Assembly: GCF_020184175.1 (NCBI RefSeq)
Contig: NC_065531.1
Coordinates: 16,141,213 to 16,205,212, forward strand
DNA: 64,000 bases
Source: Aphis gossypii
Lineage: Eukaryota; Arthropoda; Insecta; Hemiptera; Aphididae
Reading direction: 5' to 3'
The translations under genes and the position numbers were made by a program. Each line of letters begins with the position of its first letter. Position 1 is the stretch's first letter. The notes below the pieces were generated by a model. That model was not told where the DNA came from. It was given only the letters and a program-made list of their open reading frames with translations, and did not search any database. Positions 11,881-24,969 of this stretch are shown here, piece after piece.

Positions 11881-14800
11881 TGTTTCAAGTAGAATTTTGA
11901 TTATTGTAGTTCCTTATACTTGTATACACCTATATGATCAAAAAATTCAAATCGAATTAGCGACTCCTTGGTGCTGTAAAATAATCAGAAGTAATGTATT
12001 TAAAATTGCATTAAAACTTTAAACTAATAAACTATCTAATATTTATGTATTTAAATTTTTAGTTTTAGTAACTATTTTACTTAACTTACCAGTCACTGAT
12101 TTAAGTAAATTTTTCTTTCAAACTTTGAATTATTTATTTCTCACAAAGTTTTTTTATATTTACTCACTATTTTAGACGAATTTTTATGATATTATTTACT
12201 TAAATTAAATATAATCATTCTAATCTACATGTATTATACCTATATTGTTATATTCATGTTATCATAAAGTAATGCTACAGCAATGTGATAGGTATATCTA
12301 GTATGATTATCTTTATAGTATATTATGACGTCATAACATACGTAGGTATGAAAATATTATACATCATGTGTTTAAACTTTAAATTGTTTAAAATACAGTC
12401 CATAAAAAATTTTCAAACAAATTAACTTAATATTACGACTTACAAGTATATTATGCACTTATATTATACTTAATAATTAATATTATCATTACATAATATT
12501 TAAACACACTAGTACATTACGTGTTGACAAAATATTTAATTTAATTTAAACACTGCAGATTATATGTGCCATATAACGGTTTTATATGACATAATATAAT
12601 ACAATTTAGATTAGGTAATTAAATGTCTACGCATGATAATATACGTATTTATTGTATAATATGTATACATATATCACTGCAATCCTGATGAACTATGTTA
12701 AACACAGTCGTACTATGTATATATATTATATATACAAATACAATACACATATAAGTAAACAGAAATATAGTGTCCTATATTATGTAGATAATAGGTAATA
12801 AGTTGCAAATATTATGCATTACTTACCTTTTTATATAGAAATACGATGAACTGACCCTATAACCAGTAGCAACGATATTTATTTTTTTTCATAAATTTAA
12901 CAGTATAACAAATAACGTATTTATCATTAATCAACATTAACAAAGACAATAGCATTAAAATATTTAAATAAATTTTAATTTAAACTACTGTATAACATAT
13001 TGTAGTGTATTGTGCGTTATAACAAAATCACACATACCTTTAACGATAATAATCATATATGTATTGGTAGGTAACTATTCTGTGTGATGCTTAAATATGT
13101 ATTTTTGGTCATTTTGTCATATTATGGTAGATTTAACCGATCACTATATATCGTACGATATGTCATCGCAGGAAACGACAATATATATCAATCATCGACT
13201 AAATTGAACACCAATAAATGAATGTTAGTGTGTTAAGCTGCTCAACTGTTACCATAATACGACAAGGAAATAATTTAAAACTATAGGTAATATTAATGAA
13301 CGGTAAATGTTTAAATACTAAACTATGCAAGACGAACAATAATAACAACTTATTACACCTATTTACACATATTATGTATTACCTACATGGCTACATCATA
13401 TAATATATTATGCATACTACAATAATATATAAAGTGTGCACTTTTCATATAGGCTATATCCAAAAATGTGAAGTATTAAGGAAAATATTCAAAAACCTTT
13501 ATAACTTTTTAAATATTGAATGAATAATTTTAGTTTTTTTTTTTTTTGAAAAATTTTGTTGAACAAATGTTATAATGTTATTGTCCACTACTTCTATAAT
13601 ATAGTTTTGCTCAGTTTAGGTGCTCTAACTATGATCAAAAAAAAATAAATAAAAGATCCAAAATGACGGATGATAACTTTTCAAAATGTAAGTGTAATAA
13701 ACAATTATTTAAAATGAAAATATAAATTACCTGATACGAATACATATTATTATATTGTAATTATGTATGTTATTTACAAAATAAAAATAAAAACTTTTTG
13801 AAAAACTTTTAAATACTCTTTCAAAGTATTTGAGTTGTATTTTAAATACTTGAAAATAAAATAATTAATTTACAAATATTATATATTTTAAAAGTATTCT
13901 TTACAACACTGAGTCTATATTCATATACTAAGTGGTTGAGAGCGAGAAGAAAATAATATTTGTAGTATTTAATTTAAATAAAATATTACTTATAATAATT
14001 CAGCTCAACGATAAAAATTATATTATATTTAATATTAGGTATAAAATATTGCAGTGATCTTTCGAATTAGGTTAGGGAGAAACTTGATAATAAGGTTTGT
14101 GAATGCTATGGCTTTGTCTGTTGCAGATAATACTTATTTAGATAGTATTATTTAGCCAGTAGTAGATACAGTACCTATATTGTCAAAAAAAAAAAAAAAA
14201 ATACACGAATTGTTGAAAATTTTAGTGATCAATATTAATCTATCAACATTTATAATTATTTTAATAATGCATTAAGTGTAATAAACACTAAATACAATAC
14301 AACATCTATTTTATATTTTTGTAAAACCATTTTTAAGGATTATTATCCTAATATTCCTTGGTACAAACATTTTAATAATAATTGAAAAACTATTGATTAG
14401 AATTTTAAAATTCAATGCATCAAATTATTTAAAACAATTATCTAATAAATAATCTACAATAATAAAAAAAAATTCTAACTTAAAAAATAAAGTTTGTGTT
14501 GCACTATCGACACAGGATATTCCGTAAGTAGTACAAAAAAAAAAATATCACGAATTATAAATCATTGTCATGCTCCTAAATCGAATACGTCTTTCAATAT
14601 GAAAAAAAAATTAGCTAGGTCGTTGCGTAATCCCGCCCGGCGAACTGTGCTCTACTTAATTGGCTCCAAAGGGACCTCGAAAAGCGATTTTTTTTTCTCT
14701 ATGCATAATATATTACGTATATATATATATATAATTAACAATCATCACTAGTTGTCGTAATTATACGGCTTTCTGGTGACGCAAATGTAACGCCCACGTA

Positions 14801-16060
14801 TACGTAGCGAACAATACGAGTAACGACGACACATCGTATTATTATACTCGTACATTATACCATTTACATATTGGTGCCTTAGTGCCTATATAAACATTGT
14901 AAATTGTGGTCGCTACGTTTCAATAAATTGAAATATAAAAGCTAAATTGTCAAGATGTTGTAGTTTAAATATTTGATAGTATAATATGTACTAAAATAAA
15001 TTTCGAATAATGATTTCTTGTCTCATATTGCAGCAGGTTAAAATTTTTTAATTTGAATATTTATAAAAATCGTGATCATTCGTGGAACACTTAAAAGTTT
15101 AGATTAACATAATATTATTTAAAATTAATAAATTTTTAGATTTTACTAAATAAAATCTATAAGAACCAATTAAATTTTTACCAGCAACTATTAAAATTTT
15201 AACATAAAAAATTACTATTAAAAATAAAAAGATAGCGAGTATTTTTGAATATTTATAGTTTACAGAGTAGCATAAACATAATATCTCCGTGTGATATCTT
15301 CCGAATAACTTTAGTAGGCTGAAAGAACTCAAATTGAACAACCAAATAGTTTTTATGAGACTCTATTTCGACAACATAAAAGTTTCGTCGAATCCAATTC
15401 GTGTTTTTTAACATATTTTATTATAACAGGTGGTTTTTTTCTCGCATGTGGTTAATAATCTTTACAAAAAAAAACTTAAGGCTTGATTATTCGTATACAT
15501 ATTATAGTACCTATGTACTTACTAATTATTATTGAATTAAAAACAAAATAAAAAACCGTACCTCATTGGACTTAGCATAAACCTATAATAGTATACATCA
15601 TACCATAGAAATGCGAGTAGGTACTCGTTAAAGACACTTTTAAAATAATGTATTTGAAGGTTTTGAATACTTTGAAAATCAAGTACCTACTTGAAAATAA
15701 ATAAAAATGTTTTTTTAATGTTTTAAAATGTTTATAATATAGGTTACGAAAGCAACTCGAGACCGGAAGTCTTCTAGATAAATTTAATTTTACGATACGT
15801 ACATATATTTTTTTTTTTTTTTTTATTATTACGATACACGATATCGCGAAACGACGGAGCAAAGGCAACACTAACGATTCCCCACTACGGAATTTATAAT
15901 ATTATAACACTTATAACACTTATTGTTTATACATTTGATTTTTCGTGCTTTCGAGTACCTTTTATTTTTTTCCTAATACCGTAGTACCGATTTCAAATTT
16001 ACACTCGACCGGGCACTTAACAGAAAAGCCTATTATAATATAATACAATATACGACGTCC
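11881..16060. other. Intergenic, AT-rich, no gene recognised
   Basis: Only short, low-complexity frames. A17 run near 14187-14203. The stretch 14580-14900 is more complex, with a palindromic acgtatacgt near 14799 and a tatataaac near 14889, but gives no coherent exon. The region from about 15830 to 16268 becomes GC- and CpG-rich and is probably the INPP1 promoter and leader. Confidence 0.45.
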
Positions 16061-16268
16061 CGCCGCACCGCAAGTATAACATAATAATAATATTGTTGTA
16101 CTTTGGCAAGCACGCCCGCGCAAGCGCCCTCCGCCGCGCCGTCTATACCTCGCAACGCAGCTGTGATTGATTTTCTCGCCGTCGGCCGATGTTGTCGCGG
16201 CGACGCGCACATCGCGTTCGAGCTTCGAGCGGTGCGCACCGTGACCGCACCACCACAATATTATATTA

Positions 16269-19200
16269 ATGTCTTCTTCCGACGACGGGACCGGAGATCG
16301 CGACCGGCGACGTCGGCGCGGCGGCGGCCTGACCGGATGCGCTCTTCTCGCTTCCGAAGCGGCGGCCCACGTCGCCCGGATGTGCCGGTCCAATCCGCGG
16401 CTGCTGTCCATGCTGGTCCAGGAGAAGTGCGGCGACGACGCCAACAGCAGACGGTTCGCGCACGACTTCAAGACGCTGGCCGACGTCCTGGTGCAGCGCA
16501 TAGTGGCCAAACGCATCGGCCGTCAGGTAAGCACGCGATATTATATTACGAACTTACAATTAATTATAATATAATATATATTATATATATATGGGTCACG
16601 TTTAGCTGCAGCTGCAGTTGTGCCGCAACAGTGCACCGCGACAGGTGCATATAATATTATGATAAAATATAATAATAATAATAATATGTGATGGTATTAT
16701 ACTGCAGTTATTCAATACGATCGGATGTCGCGTGGGAGTATGTTCGACGTGCAATCGTCGACCGACAGTCGCGTGACTAGCGATCGCAGTATACGATTAT
16801 AACTACACGTGTGGGGCACGTGCTGTTTTGATTCAGGACTCTGAACTATAGTTTAAAAATATTATTCAAAGTACGCCAAGTTTACCGTTACGTAATTCAA
16901 ATTTTTTTCCCGTCATTTATGTCCTATGTAAACAAGCATAGTTAATATTCCGACATCAAATGCAAACACGAAAATGAATAATGACAGTACTCATATAACG
17001 CGGTTGTAATTTGTAAACGAACTATTTGATTGACAAATAAATACAATTTGGCAGAAATCATTATAATGCAGTCGATTCTATTGATAGGTATATAATATTT
17101 TTGTAATAACCACCTACTATTTCCAAATAAAAGTTGTATATTCATGATATAACATTATAATACATTAAATATTCATATTTAATAACAATATAAATTAAAC
17201 TATACTCATATTATTATGTATAGAAATATGGATAGTCGCATTGAGAACCAACATGAATAATACATAAAGTAAATAAAATAATTTAGGTACATCAATATAT
17301 TTCCGGTACCTATTAAATATTTATCATACAATTATTAATATTTTTTTTATCATATTGTATAAATATTCGGCACGTGGTGGGATCACAGTCCTTGCTCCCC
17401 TCGTAATATACATCACATAGATATTTTAATAATAATCATACCTTTATAATATACTTTTATGTTTACTTTTTTATTAGACTCTGTTGTATTAGTACCTCTA
17501 TTGTATAATGTGTATATTATAACTAATAATTAATAACTACAAAAGTGCATTACGACTATTATTAAATAGTTATTGGCTAGGGATTTAAGGTTAACTAGTA
17601 ACCAGTAAAGCTTACCTTGAGATGCGCCGATATAAGTGCAATGCGAATATTATAAAAGAGGTAAAAGTATTAACATGTATATAGACACATAATATATATT
17701 TTATAATTGTAGGTCATTAGATCAATAATATTGTTTACTTTAATGTCATACTCCTGAAATATTCATAATTTAAATCCATGCATTAATATAATATGTCTTG
17801 GTAAATATTTAATAAATCATAATATCTAAACCTATCAATGTATGTACAATAAAACATTTGAAAAGGTTAGGCAAATTACAACTTCTTTGCTTAAAATAGA
17901 ATTTGTATTTATATAACAAAGTTAAAAATGCCGATATTCTCAAAAATAGTATTGTCATAAAATATTTTTTACTCCCTATAAGTATTATAATATATTAGAT
18001 GTTTCTACCAATAGTTACTATTTCTTGTGAAAATAATATGACATGGTACTCGAGTTTTATTTTTTTTTCGAAACCCTATACATATTAGATACATTAGACA
18101 AAATGTTGACTACAAGTACACGTAGTATTGTATATAACTATCAAATATAAAAAGTTGTTAGGGTAAATGTGTACTGCTAAACCGTAGTTATCTAGTAGAT
18201 CACTATAATAACTGTATTAAATTTCTAATATTATATCATTGACCATTGTATACAAAAAACAATGTTGTCAGTGTACATCACTAAGTTCATTGTATAATAT
18301 GTTTTTTATATTGCAATTAAGGTAATTTGTTTTACTATTAGTATTATGGTAGGAATGTAGATTGATTTAATATTTCCCGAAAACATTGCATTTATAAGTA
18401 TAATTAATGATTATAATCATTTTCATTACAAACTATAATAGTGCATTATTGTTATTAACTTTTGAGTCAACACCATTTTACCGTAAAACAGTATGAATAG
18501 GTATAAGTCCATGGTATAAATAGATATTATCTATAAATTAATCTACAAAAAATAAAAAATCTTTAAATTTCAAAAAAATTTTGAACCTATAACTCCCACA
18601 CTAGTAATTTCATCAAATTTCCGCTTAGGAAACAGTACCTATTGATTACTCATATTATTAGTGAGTATATTAGTAATTTATTGGTATCAATAGATATTGG
18701 GATTAATAAATAAAACTATAAAAATGTAACAGGTTCTACGTGTAATAATTCCTGTGGCAATTGAGGTCATGGTCGTTTGTATTTTGTTTTGGTTCCAAGT
18801 CCCATATAGTCCTTCTGAGTTATGATGTTAGTGTTTAGTGTCGAGTGGACATTGTTTAATTTGGTTTTGATCCAAATTTAAACAAAAAAAGTATTTACAT
18901 ATCGTATTCCTCACAAATCTTGAAGCCTTATGAACTTATCTGTATAGGAATCATATACCTAAATTTTAATTACTATTTATAGTTTCCAGAACTCGAGGGA
19001 AACGTGTATGGCGAAGAAAACGATACAATACAGAACAATAATGGTCAAGATGTCACCATACTCGTCGGAGAGACGGTAGAAGAGACATTTCAGTGTTTAT
19101 CCAAAGCTTTAGGTGACGATTTGGACTCGGCAAAGAGCTTGGCCGAAGCTGCTCACAAAGAATTCGGTTTGAATGATCTCAACGTTGACTGTTATCCGCC

Positions 19201-22200
19201 CGAAGAAGAAAACTTAGATTTGGAGAAAATCGGAATATGGATCGATCCTATTGGTAATCATCGCATATTATATAATAATAAAAAAATAATGTTATTGTAA
19301 CTAATCACTATGAACAGTGATCAACTTTAACCACTGATAATGATGGATATATCAATAATTTTTTTAATAATATTCAATTTTGAACATATTATACAGCTTA
19401 ATGATAATAGTCATCTGCACGATATCAATTAATATTTATATTTTAATAATTGGTTCATTTTTTTATTAATTTAACTATTTAAACACTCTTTAACATAAAA
19501 TTATCATAATACAATAAAAAAACCTATTTACTATATTATCTACTACTTACTACTGTATAGATTCCACAAACGAATATATAAGCGGAAATGTCGATAGTAT
19601 AAACGAATACGGATTTCATTCGAGCGGACTCCATTGTGTTACGATTAATATCGGTTTATTTGACAAGCACAGCGGAAAACCTATTGCCGGGGTAATCAAT
19701 CAACCGTTTTTCAATTATGACACAAACAAAGGGTAAGATTTTTAATAACCCATTTGTAGTGATAAATATAATAGTTTTCGAAGTAGATGTCAATAAGCAA
19801 TATTCGATTATTTAATTTTATTTATTATCTCACAAATTTGTTCTAGACTAATAAAATTAACTGTTATATTTATTAGTACCTATTATATAGCAAGTGAATG
19901 GTTTGTTTTTAACTGGGAAGCGTTAATTGTTTTAACTTAACATCACGTATTTTTGCGCTAATTGTTTAAAACTAGAACGCACGTTTCGTATTTAATAACG
20001 AACAGTTTGTTTTAACGTTATGACATCACTACAATATTATTTATTTAAACTTTGTGAAATACTATTTTGACAGCCTACTTACTTTAGATAGGTATACTAG
20101 GTATTAAATTTACAAGACGAATAAAATAAAATCTTTTTTTTTTCATTATTTTAAATAGATTTAATATTAAAACATTGATATAATATATTATTACAAATAT
20201 CTCAATATTGTATTATATTATGTGAATAAGTGTAGGTAGTGAGGCATATTATGTATGTGGTAAAAATGTATATTTATAAAATTACAAAATTGTCTATATA
20301 AACGAATTGTGAAACGTCAACGAGACGTATTTTAAGAACTCGTTTCATCACGTCAATTCATTTTGTTCGTAGGTGGAGTGGAAGATGTTACTGGGCGTAT
20401 TGTGACGGACAGAAAAGTTTAAACTCATTGCCAGAATTCATTAGCTGCAATCAGGTAAAGAAAAAACACCAATTAGTTACATAATATGCTTATATCGATC
20501 GTTTACTTAAAATGGAATAAATGACTGTTAAATATAGTTATATAGTTTATATACATATATATTATATATATAAGCAATAATTTATATTAATATTCATAAA
20601 ATAATAGTGAGTAGTGAACACTATTGTAGTATACTACAATTATTATTAAAAAAAAAAAAAAAACAAAATTTAAAATTAAAATATGATTATTAATAATTAT
20701 GAATTATGCGTCTACATAATACATGCAATAGAATGGCGTCAGGCAGATTTAAATCTTTTTTCTTCTGCGCTTTAATAATACAACAATATAATAATAAAGC
20801 GGAAAGGAAAAATAGTGTATTCAAGAAAAATTCTTATATTAGGTATGAAAAATATTTAAATAATTATTTTTTTATTTTTAAATACTTAAAACGTGCAATA
20901 TTTCGGAGAGTACCTATTCAATAGTTTAGTAATTACTGTTAGTTTTTGAGAAAATAACAGTAAGTAAGTCGTTTTTAATAGGCTTTCGTAAAATAGCATA
21001 TGTATAGTTTACGGGTTTAAATAATTGTATATTGTTTTTAAACAGTAGAATAATAAGTACCTATACCATTATATTAAATATTTTAAATACTAATGAATTT
21101 AAAATATTAGATAATACATCTCAGACTTTTAAAAATTATAATTATTTTAATTATTATTATTATTTAAATAATATTATATTCTTATATAGGTAACTATATG
21201 TTATATTCAACATCGTTTGGTTAAAATAATGCGTTATGCTGGAATTTAAAAATTGTATACAACTACAAAAACACAAACTACATATTAGCATAAAACGGCA
21301 ATTCATAATAATAATATGGCGCTAATAAACATTGTATCATATTATTTCACGACACACTGTTTAAAATTTTTTTTAAATCGGTGGTTTAATGCAGTGGTTT
21401 TCAACCTGGGGGTCGAGAATGATAAGTATGGGGATTGCCCAAAAATAATACACGAAATGACTTTTCTATATTATTTAGAAATAATAAATAAATAATTTAT
21501 TTTGTTCTATAATATAGAATCTATATCTATACAATAACATGCCGACGATATTGGATATAGATTATTAAATCGTTCGTGTTGATAGATATCGATTGATAGT
21601 ATATTCATATAGTATATTTGAACGATTTTAGTCGCAAATATTTATAATAATCAATTCTTACCTAGGCGTTATTTGAGTAGTACATTTATTTCGCGCGATA
21701 TATAAAATCAACATTTTTGAGTATAATATAACTATTAGTTATTACACTGTTTTAAAATCAAAATCAAAATCGTATACCACGTTAATACTTTTATCTTATA
21801 ATTATAGTAATTAAATCAAATTTTCATTAAAATAAAACAAAATTTTTTTTGAAGGGGCCGTATAACAATAAAATAAAAAATGGGAGGTCGCGATCCGAAA
21901 AAGTTTAAAAACCACTGCAGGTTCACTGTATAATTATAATTATATTATGATAATGTATATATAAACTAAACGCTGTTTAGTCATATTATTATACTATAAT
22001 TATATTACGTTATCTTTAACCTCATTTTTGGGGGGAGGGGGGATTGTCACGTATTTATGAATGAAATATAATACAGAACGACGACGATAATATAGGTATT
22101 CGTGTATTTTACGTCCGACAGGAGTTGGTGGTGACTAGCTGCAGCGAGACGGACGAAGCCAGGGCGGCGCTGCAACGGTCCGGTTACGCGGTGGCCACGG

Positions 22201-22499
22201 CGTCCGGGGCAGGATATAAGATGCTGTGCGTGGCGCTGGGCGTCGTCAAGTGCTACGCGCTGACCAAGGACTCGACGTTCGCGTGGGACACGTGCGCCGC
22301 GCACGCGATGTTGGCGTCCCAGGGCGGCGCGGCGTGCCACTGTCGTCGCACGTCCGCCGAGCCGCTCACGTACCGTCCCAAGACGGCCGGCGGTGGACGG
22401 GCTCACTGCAACGCGGACGGAGTGATCGCTTCGCGCGACCTGCGGACCGTGGACCGAGTGCACGCGGTCTTGTCGTCGGTGCACTGCGACTGCAGTTGA
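16269..22499 (+). CDS. INPP1: Inositol polyphosphate 1-phosphatase, five exons, 386 aa
   Basis: Exons are 16269-16526, 18983-19253, 19561-19732, 20373-20454 and 22122-22499, with GT-AG junctions and matching phases. The joined frame is 386 codons plus TGA; the family is about 390-400 aa. It belongs to the Mg2+-dependent, Li+-sensitive inositol monophosphatase fold. The metal-binding residues are visible: E97/E98 in VYGEEND (after FPELEGN), D174-D177 in WIDPIDSTNEY, and D317 in STFAWDTC. The family removes the 1-phosphate from Ins(1,4)P2 and Ins(1,3,4)P3 in the cytosol and feeds inositol recycling. Exon 1 encodes an Arg/Gly-rich leader (residues 9-20). Exons 1 and 5 are strikingly GC-rich, while exons 2-4 have AT-rich codon use like the rest of the window. 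The stop lies only 166 bp before a Tc1/mariner copy. The start is the only in-frame ATG in the GC-rich exon. Confidence 0.93.
21392..21917. mobile_element. hAT-like MITE in INPP1 intron 4
   Basis: The left end cagtggttttcaacctggg and the right end (reverse complement cagtggtttttaaacttttt) form imperfect terminal inverted repeats of the common hAT type, with GGTCG motifs just inside both ends. The interior has no coding frame. The flanking octamers (gtttaatg and caggttca) do not match, so the target duplication has decayed or the ends are slightly off. Confidence 0.65.
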
Positions 22500-22710
22500 T
22501 GATGAGTTTCAGCTGATTGTGCAGTTGCTGTCATCTGCTGCAATCGATACGCGACTCGCGTACACTATATTGTACGAGTGTAAAAATTATATACAGACAT
22601 TTTTTTGTTTTTTTTTACCCTCAAAATACCTGCAGAATTTTGATTATCACGATATAATCCAGGTACAGGGTGGGGCACTGAAACGGCCGATTTTCATAGA
22701 TAAATTATAA

Positions 22711-22716
22711 AATAAA
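22711..22716 (+). terminator. Possible INPP1 poly(A) signal inside the transposon
   Basis: There is no AATAAA between the INPP1 stop (22499) and the transposon's left end. The first ones are at 22711-22716 and 22724-22729, inside the element. The gene may therefore end in transposon sequence; this is inference. Confidence 0.35.
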
Positions 22717-22771
22717 AAAACCAAATAAAAATTAATTATTATTTATTATAATGAAGTATATAACATGCCAT

Positions 22772-23127
22772 TTATTTTTTAAAAATTATGTCCTCAAGAT
22801 GATGGCCATCTCTTCTCAAACACTCTTCTAGCCTACTTCGTATATTTTCCACTACACGGTGTATTACTTCCAAAGGCGTACTGGAAATTTCTTCTTTAAT
22901 TTTGTTTTTTAGTTCATCAATATTTCGAGGTTTCTGTGCATAGACTTTACTTTTTAATTATCCCCACAAAAAGAAGTCACATACTGATAAATCCGGTGAT
23001 CGAGGTGGCCAATGAATATCACCATTTTTGGAAATAATGCGATTTCCAAAAATTTGTTGAATAGCATTTATTGATACTCGGGCTTATTTTTCGCATAAGC
23101 ACGTTGTTTACCACTCCACTTTTCCAT
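22772..23127 (-). pseudogene. Broken mariner-type transposase remnant
   Basis: Reading the minus strand, an ATG at 23127 opens MEKWSGKQRAYAKNKPEYQ and then a stop: the transposase N-terminus. After the deletion joint, another frame gives an ISKNGDIHWPPRSPDL block (around 22985-23030) followed by a FFLWG block, an in-frame TAA at 22958-22960, and a C-terminal part ending near LEECLRRDGHHLED, with a stop at 22772. PRSPDL..DFFLWG is typical of IS630/Tc1/mariner DDE transposases around the last catalytic acid. The central catalytic domain is missing, so the copy cannot move itself. Confidence 0.8.
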
Positions 23128-23242
23128 GTTTACTAAATGGCATGTTGTCTTTGAACTAATAATATTTAGTGGGAATTCTTATCTTAATTACTACTGAGAA
23201 AATCTATTTTCAAAATCGGCCGTTTCAGTGCCCCACCCTGTA

Positions 23243-24969
23243 CTTACCACTTTTCAGATTTACGACGGAATAGCGAGTAGTCGTGATAAAACAAATAGTG
23301 CTGTTGATATTTTATTTTCAATTTCAAACGGAATACCTATACTAAAATTCACACGTTAGAATAATCCTTCGCTAAACGTTAAGTGAAAATTTCGTTTTTA
23401 TGTAATTATTTACATTTTTTTTTTTAACTTATGAATATAGAATTACATTCCTTAATTGAAGAGACGCTTTTTGGAGCACTATATGATAAAAATGTGTTCA
23501 GCTTTAACGCGTAATTTTTATCGCGTGATAAGTCTCCTTCATAATATCGAATGAACATCATATATACCCATTATACAGTATTTTATAGTATAAGTACTAT
23601 TATATTATATAATAGTATATTTTAAGTACTACATAGAAATGTAGTCATAATTAGTCGTATTATTATATTAATACTTACTATAATTACATATTTTATAGGT
23701 ATTATAATATATGCATAGTTTTAAAATTTAAAAATATCTTTTTAAATAATTAATTATATACAATACAGGGTAATCAAACTATTTTGAAAAAAATATAGTC
23801 AATTGCCATCTCTCAAAATTTTTAAGGTTTTTACAACGAAATTGTATACTTACTATTTTATTTTCTGTTTAATTTTTCATAGAAATATATTATATTATAT
23901 CTGTAATAAATTACTGATTGATATATATTTCTTAATATTGTTATAATAATCAGTGTTACAAATATGAAATATTTATAGATTAGTATATTATTATTATGAT
24001 ATATTTATTGATGCATACTTATTGATGATACACTAGCAAAATATTTTAACTGTTAAAATATTAATCGTATTTTTTTATCCTGTATTATAAGAGACCAATA
24101 TTTATATTCAACTAATGGTTGTGTAATTATTAATCGTTGTTGTTTGTTATAGTTTACTTTGAACAGTAAAAAAATAATATATTATATTAATATTCATTAA
24201 ACATTGTGCACATTGCACTATAATAATTAAAATAATATTATACAATTTTTTTTTAGTTAACAAATTAAAATAATAAATTATAGATATAATTTTCGTTTTG
24301 TTATACACTCATATATTATGTATAATATGATGAAATGAATATGTTTAAGTTCCATTATTATTATTTTATACAAATTATAAATAATTAATAGTTTTAATAT
24401 TATTATACATATAAATACTAAATAGTTAGTGATGTGTTTACTTATTACTTAATTTCCTCTATTACCTTTCCTATATAAAAATACAACGTTATGAGAGCTC
24501 AAAGTATCAATTTAGTTATAACTTTCAGTTTTAACTTATGTTTATGAATAATTAGTAATTCGTGTAAATTTTAATAAAATAATAATTATTATAAAGATAT
24601 GTTATATAAGTAAAATAGACACATTTAATTTTTTTCTTTTTCAATTATTTGTTATTTATAATTTTTATTTCAATTTCCATAGCAGAATATTTTTTGAGCA
24701 ATATAATGTATAATATTATTTGGAACGACTAGTTTTTAATTATAGACTTTAAAATATAAGCTATTATTTGGATGTAAGGATCCACCATAATATTTCGGTT
24801 GGACAGAAGACATGTGAAAATAAACATTTTAGGTGTACCAATAATTACTGAACAATGAAAATAACAGTGATGAATGTATTGGTTTTACAATAAAATGAAT
24901 TTTTTATACTGTCTGTGATCATCTTTTAGGACAGTAAATATGCTTTGATTTTAAACTTTAGGTGAGGGA
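23243..24969. other. AT-rich spacer, nothing recognised
   Basis: Low-complexity sequence between the mariner copy and the palindromic element. It holds no protein-like frame and no repeat ends I could define. Confidence 0.45.

Larger units (their letters stand above)
22666..23240 (-). mobile_element. Tc1/mariner (IS630 group) deletion derivative with TA target duplication
   Basis: Perfect 29-bp terminal inverted repeats at 22666-22694 and 23212-23240, starting cagggtggggcactgaaacg, are flanked on both sides by TA (22664-22665 and 23241-23242), the duplication this superfamily makes. The 575-bp length is far below a full element of about 1.3 kb or more. Minus-strand coding remnants of both transposase ends are joined by an internal deletion. 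The identical repeats suggest a fairly recent insertion or amplification. Confidence 0.9.

Noticed and set aside
14494..14751. 85-codon plus-strand frame near a more complex patch
   Set aside because: Homopolymer-driven composition, no splice context and no recognised motif.
15962..16654. Arg- and Ala-rich open frames on both strands around INPP1 exon 1
   Set aside because: They arise from high GC in the exon and leader; the exon 1 frame splices in phase to the phosphatase.
22047..22516. Arg-rich open frames overlapping INPP1 exon 5
   Set aside because: Shadows of the GC-rich exon, whose real frame contains the WDTC metal-binding motif.
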